NCBI GenBank assembly: GCA_023249815.1
Contig: JAHFBX010000092.1
Span: 1-9,247 of the forward strand
Direction of reading: 5' to 3'
Length of the DNA stretch: 9,247 nucleotides
Origin: Candidatus Eiseniibacteriota bacterium
Lineage (GTDB): Bacteria > Eisenbacteria > RBG-16-71-46
The notes under the pieces are model-generated. The model was not told where the DNA came from. It made no database searches and worked only from the letters and a program-made list of their open reading frames with translations. Every line of letters starts with the position of its first letter. Position 1 is the first letter of the stretch. The translations under genes were made by a program, and so were the position numbers. Of the stretch, positions 6,360 to 9,247 are shown in pieces.

Positions 6360-6378
6360 TCGTGCGCTCGCTTCGCGC

Positions 6379-8985
6379 CTAGTAGTCCAGGACGACGAGG
6401 CGACCCGTCTTCACGCCGGCCGGCGTGCGCAGGAGGAAGTGATAGAGCCCGGCCGGCAGCCGAGACCCATCGTCCGCCCGGCCGTCGAACGCCGTGGAGT
6501 GGGCGCCCGCAGGAGTCGCCGGGTCGTGAACGAGGCGACGCACCCGGCGCCCCGCGAGGTCGAAGAGCTCCAGTTCGACGTTCCCGGCCCGCGACGTCGT
6601 GAATCGGAAGCGAGCCCCGCCAAAGCCCGTGGGATTCGGAAGGAAACGAGGCGCGAAGTCGGCGGGCTCTGGATCGGTGCCGTGCGTGGGGCGGTCCGCC
6701 GGTCCCGGCAGGCTGGGTCCGATCACTTGCTGGATCGAGATGTCGTCCACGCTGAACGAGCCGCCTGTTCCTCCACTCCGGTTCACGATTTGCAGGTCCA
6801 GGGCGGAGCGGGCGAAGCGCGTGGAAAGATCGAGCTCGACGGAAGTCCAGGTCGAGCTCAAAGGCACGGGAGCGGACGAGATCCACGGGCCCGAGAACGC
6901 GTCGAGCGTCTCGCGCACGCGGAGGTTCGCGAAGCCCAGGCCCTGCCCGGCGCGCAGCCACACGAGGAAGTGGTATTGAGCTCCAGCGCCAGGGGTTTGG
7001 CGCACCCAGTCGGGCTGGTCCGTCAGGCCATACTCCGCGACCGCCGCCTCGGGCGCTGACGCGAGCAGCGAGGAGCTGCCTGCGTGTCCGCCCGGGACGC
7101 GCTGCAGCTGGGCCCCACCCAGCGGAGCCCAGCCCGTCGTGCCCGACTCGAATGAGGAATCGGTGACGAGATTGTCCGCGAGAGAGCCGACCTCGAGCGT
7201 CGCGGCAGCGGTCGAGGTCGCGCCCGCACTGTCCGAGACGGTCAGCTGGACGGTCCAGGTCCCGGCCGCGTAAAGGTGGTCCACGTACGACGAATCCTGC
7301 GGCCCGAGGTGGGTGCCGTCTCCGAGGTCGAACTCATAGGAGACGCGCTGGCCGTCGGGGTCGAACGACCCCGAGGCGTTCGCGCGGACGAAGAGGGGCG
7401 CGGTCCCCGTGCCTGGAGCGAGCGTGAGGTGCGCGGTGGGCGGCTGGTTCGGGGGGGCGGTCGAGCCCTGGAACTCGAGCGCGCCACGGTCCGCGTAGGC
7501 GATCGCACCCAACCCCAGGTTCGGGATCGCCGGGTCGTCCGCTCGATCACGTCCTTCCGCGTCCGTGGACGGCCACTGGGCGACGTCCGAGTTGGCGTTG
7601 TCGATCGCGGGCGAATCGGGCAGCAGGTGGAAGTCCCCCACAGTCGGCGCGGCGAACCGAGGGTCGGCCTGCAGGGTGCGGGTGTCGTGGCCTCGCGCGG
7701 CCGAGTAGCTCGCGACCGAAGCGTAAGCGGACTTCGCGAACTTGATGGGTGGTCGCGGCCCCGAGTTCCAGAACACGTTGTCGTCGGAGTCGAATCCCGA
7801 CGTCGAGGTGGTGTCCACGAACAGGTCATAGTGGAGCGTCGTCGTCCCGTTCTCGACCGAGATGCAGTCGTGGAGGCTCGTGTTCGTGGACGCGCCCTCC
7901 ACCGAGAAGCCGTCGCGCAGGTTCGCGAACGCCACGTCATTCACGTGTGTGGCACCGGTGCTGCCGACATGGTCGAAACCATGGTCGCCGTTGCTCCATG
8001 AGCGGTTCGCCAGTGAGACGTTGTCATGCGAGCCGCCCGAAAAGTGCTGCCCAGTGTCCTGGTTGTGATGCCAGCGGTTCCGCTGGACGAGGTTTCGGGG
8101 CGACGAGTAGACGTAGAGCCCGTTCGCGACTCGAACGTTTGGATCGGCGTTCCCGAACGACTCGTTGTCCTCGACCGTGGACCGGGCCGTGAATGCGGTG
8201 AGCGAGATGCCGTGGCCCTGGCACTCGGACACGACGTTCGAGGCAAGGCGCACCGCGGAGTCGCCCTGCGCCTGAAGCCCGAACCTGCCGGCGAGGCGCA
8301 CCCGGTTCCCGAGGATCTCCACGTTCGAGGAGTTCGTCACCTGAATGCAGCGGTCCTCGCCGCTCAACACCGTGAAGCCCTCGATCCGCACCCACGAGCG
8401 GCCGGACACGAAGAAGACGTATGTGCGCCGGCCGACCTGCGTCGCATGGTCCCCCGGGTTGCCACCCCCGGCATTCACGTACAAACCCGCGCCCAGGACG
8501 TATCGGAAGCTTCGCTCCGGCAGGAACGTCGGGTCCGCCGTCGAAGGCGATAGCCGCGCGCTGTCGGCGAACACCTGGCGCGGGGACCACGTCACGCTGT
8601 CGGCCAGCCAGACGTCCCCGAAGAACGGCTCCCACGCGGACGGATCCGAGAAGTCGTCACGGCCGTCCACGATCACGGGCAGTGAACCGGGGCTCGCGCG
8701 CAGCACGATCGGATCTCCCGGCGCGCCCGAACCGGGCACCGTCACCTGCTCCCGATAGACGCCCGGCAGCACGGTGATCGTCGTGCCCGGCTCGTGATGC
8801 GCGGCGAGTGCGGCCGTGATGCTGCAATACGGCAGGGCCACCGAGCCCGGGCCGCTGTTCGAGCAGGATGCGCTCGTGTTGTCGACGAAATACTCGGCCG
8901 CCCGGGGCGTGGGCACGGACACCGACGTGGACGCGAGCACGAGCGCTCCAAGCACAATTCGGCTGGGCATCGACGTGGGCGACAC
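6379..8985 (-). CDS. Secreted right-handed beta-helix protein with PKD, CBM-like and FlgD-Ig-like C-terminal domains
   Basis: This 868-residue exported protein begins with a signal peptide (hydrophobic core IVLGALVLASTSVSV, cleavage probably near residue 30). A DUF1565-like opening follows (EYFVDN ... ITVLPGVYREQVTVP), leading into a parallel beta-helix to about residue 490 with repeated N-x-V and G-F/G-I turns. That part ends with the familiar LQADPRF ... DSPAIDNA and DRGALEFQ segments. A PKD domain (513-599; PPTAHL ... FDPDG ... YEFDLGDG ... WTVQLTVSD) comes next. A jelly-roll, carbohydrate-binding-like domain (605-752; FESGTTGW ... FSVDDISI) follows, then a FlgD-Ig-like tail (781-868; LPNPTGFGG ... 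RRVRRLV ... PAGLYHFLL) resembling outer-membrane sorting tails. Such proteins bind or cleave polysaccharides or act as surface adhesins; I see no recognisable catalytic triad. I chose the GTG at 8985 because GGAAGGA precedes it; an ATG at 8970 and a TTG at 9057 are alternatives. Confidence 0.88.
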   Translation of the reverse strand: MSPTSMPSRIVLGALVLASTSVSVPTPRAAEYFVDNTSASCSNSGPGSVALPYCSITAALAAHHEPGTTITVLPGVYREQVTVPGSGAPGDPIVLRASPGSLPVIVDGRDDFSDPSAWEPFFGDVWLADSVTWSPRQVFADSARLSPSTADPTFLPERSFRYVLGAGLYVNAGGGNPGDHATQVGRRTYVFFVSGRSWVRIEGFTVLSGEDRCIQVTNSSNVEILGNRVRLAGRFGLQAQGDSAVRLASNVVSECQGHGISLTAFTARSTVEDNESFGNADPNVRVANGLYVYSSPRNLVQRNRWHHNQDTGQHFSGGSHDNVSLANRSWSNGDHGFDHVGSTGATHVNDVAFANLRDGFSVEGASTNTSLHDCISVENGTTTLHYDLFVDTTSTSGFDSDDNVFWNSGPRPPIKFAKSAYASVASYSAARGHDTRTLQADPRFAAPTVGDFHLLPDSPAIDNANSDVAQWPSTDAEGRDRADDPAIPNLGLGAIAYADRGALEFQGSTAPPNQPPTAHLTLAPGTGTAPLFVRANASGSFDPDGQRVSYEFDLGDGTHLGPQDSSYVDHLYAAGTWTVQLTVSDSAGATSTAAATLEVGSLADNLVTDSSFESGTTGWAPLGGAQLQRVPGGHAGSSSLLASAPEAAVAEYGLTDQPDWVRQTPGAGAQYHFLVWLRAGQGLGFANLRVRETLDAFSGPWISSAPVPLSSTWTSVELDLSTRFARSALDLQIVNRSGGTGGSFSVDDISIQQVIGPSLPGPADRPTHGTDPEPADFAPRFLPNPTGFGGARFRFTTSRAGNVELELFDLAGRRVRRLVHDPATPAGAHSTAFDGRADDGSRLPAGLYHFLLRTPAGVKTGRLVVLDY

Positions 8986-8994
8986 GGAGAGCGG

Positions 8995-9001
8995 TCCTTC
9001 C
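8995..9001 (-). promoter_or_regulatory. Ribosome binding site deciding the GTG start of the beta-helix gene
   Basis: On the minus strand GGAAGGA ends 9 bases before the GTG at 8985. Neither the ATG at 8970 nor the TTG at 9057 has a comparable purine stretch at a suitable distance. Starting here leaves a short, sensible signal-peptide n-region. Confidence 0.5.
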
Positions 9002-9055
9002 GCCTTGCGGCGGAGTCCTGCGACAAGGGTGATGAAACGCGGGGAGGTGTAGAGC

Positions 9056-9061
9056 AATTTA
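9056..9061 (-). promoter_or_regulatory. Candidate -10 box (TAAATT) of the beta-helix gene
   Basis: TAAATT on the minus strand is the most AT-rich hexamer upstream of the gene and matches TATAAT in four of six positions. Transcription would begin near 9049, giving a leader of about 64 bases to the GTG at 8985. The -35 position holds TGGAGT, a poor match, so an activator or another sigma factor could be needed. Confidence 0.35.
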
Positions 9062-9247
9062 CGCCGGTCGCGGACGAGACTCCATGGTGAAACCGCGAAC
9101 TCGGGTTCGCGAAGTACGAATTCCCGCGTCGACGGACGCGCTGTGGCTCGAGTCCCGCGTCCGAGACGACGCTCGAACGGACCACAGGCGGGTTGGGCGC
9201 CACGACGCTTGCGAGTCGCAGCACTAAACGCGACGTCGCGTCATGTC
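9062..9247. other. Upstream region without a recognised gene, ending in a 14-bp palindrome
   Basis: No convincing coding frame is found on either strand here. Besides the 9094-9111 hairpin it contains TGCGA-G-TCGCA (9210-9220) and the perfect 14-bp palindrome ACGCGACGTCGCGT (9228-9241). The two palindromes are 7 bp apart and both contain GCGA/TCGC half-sites. They may be regulatory sites for this gene or for one beyond the window edge. Confidence 0.35.
9094..9111. promoter_or_regulatory. Hairpin-forming 7-bp inverted repeat upstream of the beta-helix gene
   Basis: CGCGAAC (9094-9100) and GTTCGCG (9105-9111) are perfect complements around the 4-base loop TCGG. The repeat lies about 35 bp upstream of the candidate -10 box, close to where an activator might bind. 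On the minus strand only GTTTC follows it, so it is at best a weak terminator for an upstream gene. Confidence 0.3.

Noticed and set aside
6310..6370. 11-bp direct repeat TCGTGCGCTCG at 6310-6320 and 6360-6370, considered as an insertion footprint at the end of murJ
   Set aside because: Short and of very common GC composition; the first copy is ordinary murJ coding sequence and no inserted element lies between them.
8742..9224. 160-codon minus-strand frame reaching into the right intergenic region
   Set aside because: It mostly overlaps the beta-helix gene in another frame and its unique part is Ser/Pro/Arg-rich without a signal or motif.

Overview
The window is very GC-rich (about 70% by eye) bacterial DNA. 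The genes are densely packed, with a strong G/C preference at third codon positions that opens long false frames on the opposite strand. The best taxonomic hint is the large secreted protein at the right. Its modular beta-helix / PKD / carbohydrate-binding layout ends in a FlgD-like Ig tail with the pattern PNP ... RRVRRL ... DGRADDG ... PAGLY. This is common in Candidatus Eisenbacteria and related FCB-type lineages (Gemmatimonadota and similar). The assignment is an inference and not certain.

Layout, left to right. (1) 1-323 (-): the first 107 codons of a nucleotide-sugar 6-dehydrogenase, cut by the window edge. (2) 324-721: a 398-bp divergent intergenic region with short inverted repeats and two candidate forward promoters. 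(3) 722-3105 (+): a two-gene unit, an FAH-family hydrolase/decarboxylase and a YtcJ-type amidohydrolase, joined by a TTGA start/stop overlap. (4) 3164-3778 (+): an ECF sigma factor of the RpoE type, with no anti-sigma gene beside it. (5) 3805-4635 (-): UppP, undecaprenyl-pyrophosphate phosphatase. It converges on the sigma gene and is divergent, across 53 bp, from (6) 4689-6359 (+): MurJ, the lipid II flippase. (7) 6379-8985 (-): a secreted multidomain beta-helix protein converging on murJ. (8) 8986-9247: its 5' leader and an upstream region with palindromes and no gene.

Together, uppP and murJ form a small cell-envelope module: both act on the undecaprenyl carrier cycle that feeds peptidoglycan and surface polysaccharide synthesis. 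The nucleotide-sugar dehydrogenase would supply uronic-acid-type sugars for surface glycans, so it may share that theme, but its neighbours lie outside the window. The FAH/amidohydrolase pair looks like a catabolic unit of unknown substrate. The ECF sigma factor may respond to envelope stress or other signals; nothing here identifies its target genes.

I see no CRISPR array, mobile element, tRNA, rRNA or phage feature, and no clearly new system. The points most worth a second look are the TANNNT boxes placed just upstream of start codons that lack a ribosome binding site (possible leaderless transcripts), the ECF sigma factor without its usual partner, the FAH-amidohydrolase coupling, and the sorting-type C-terminus of the secreted protein.
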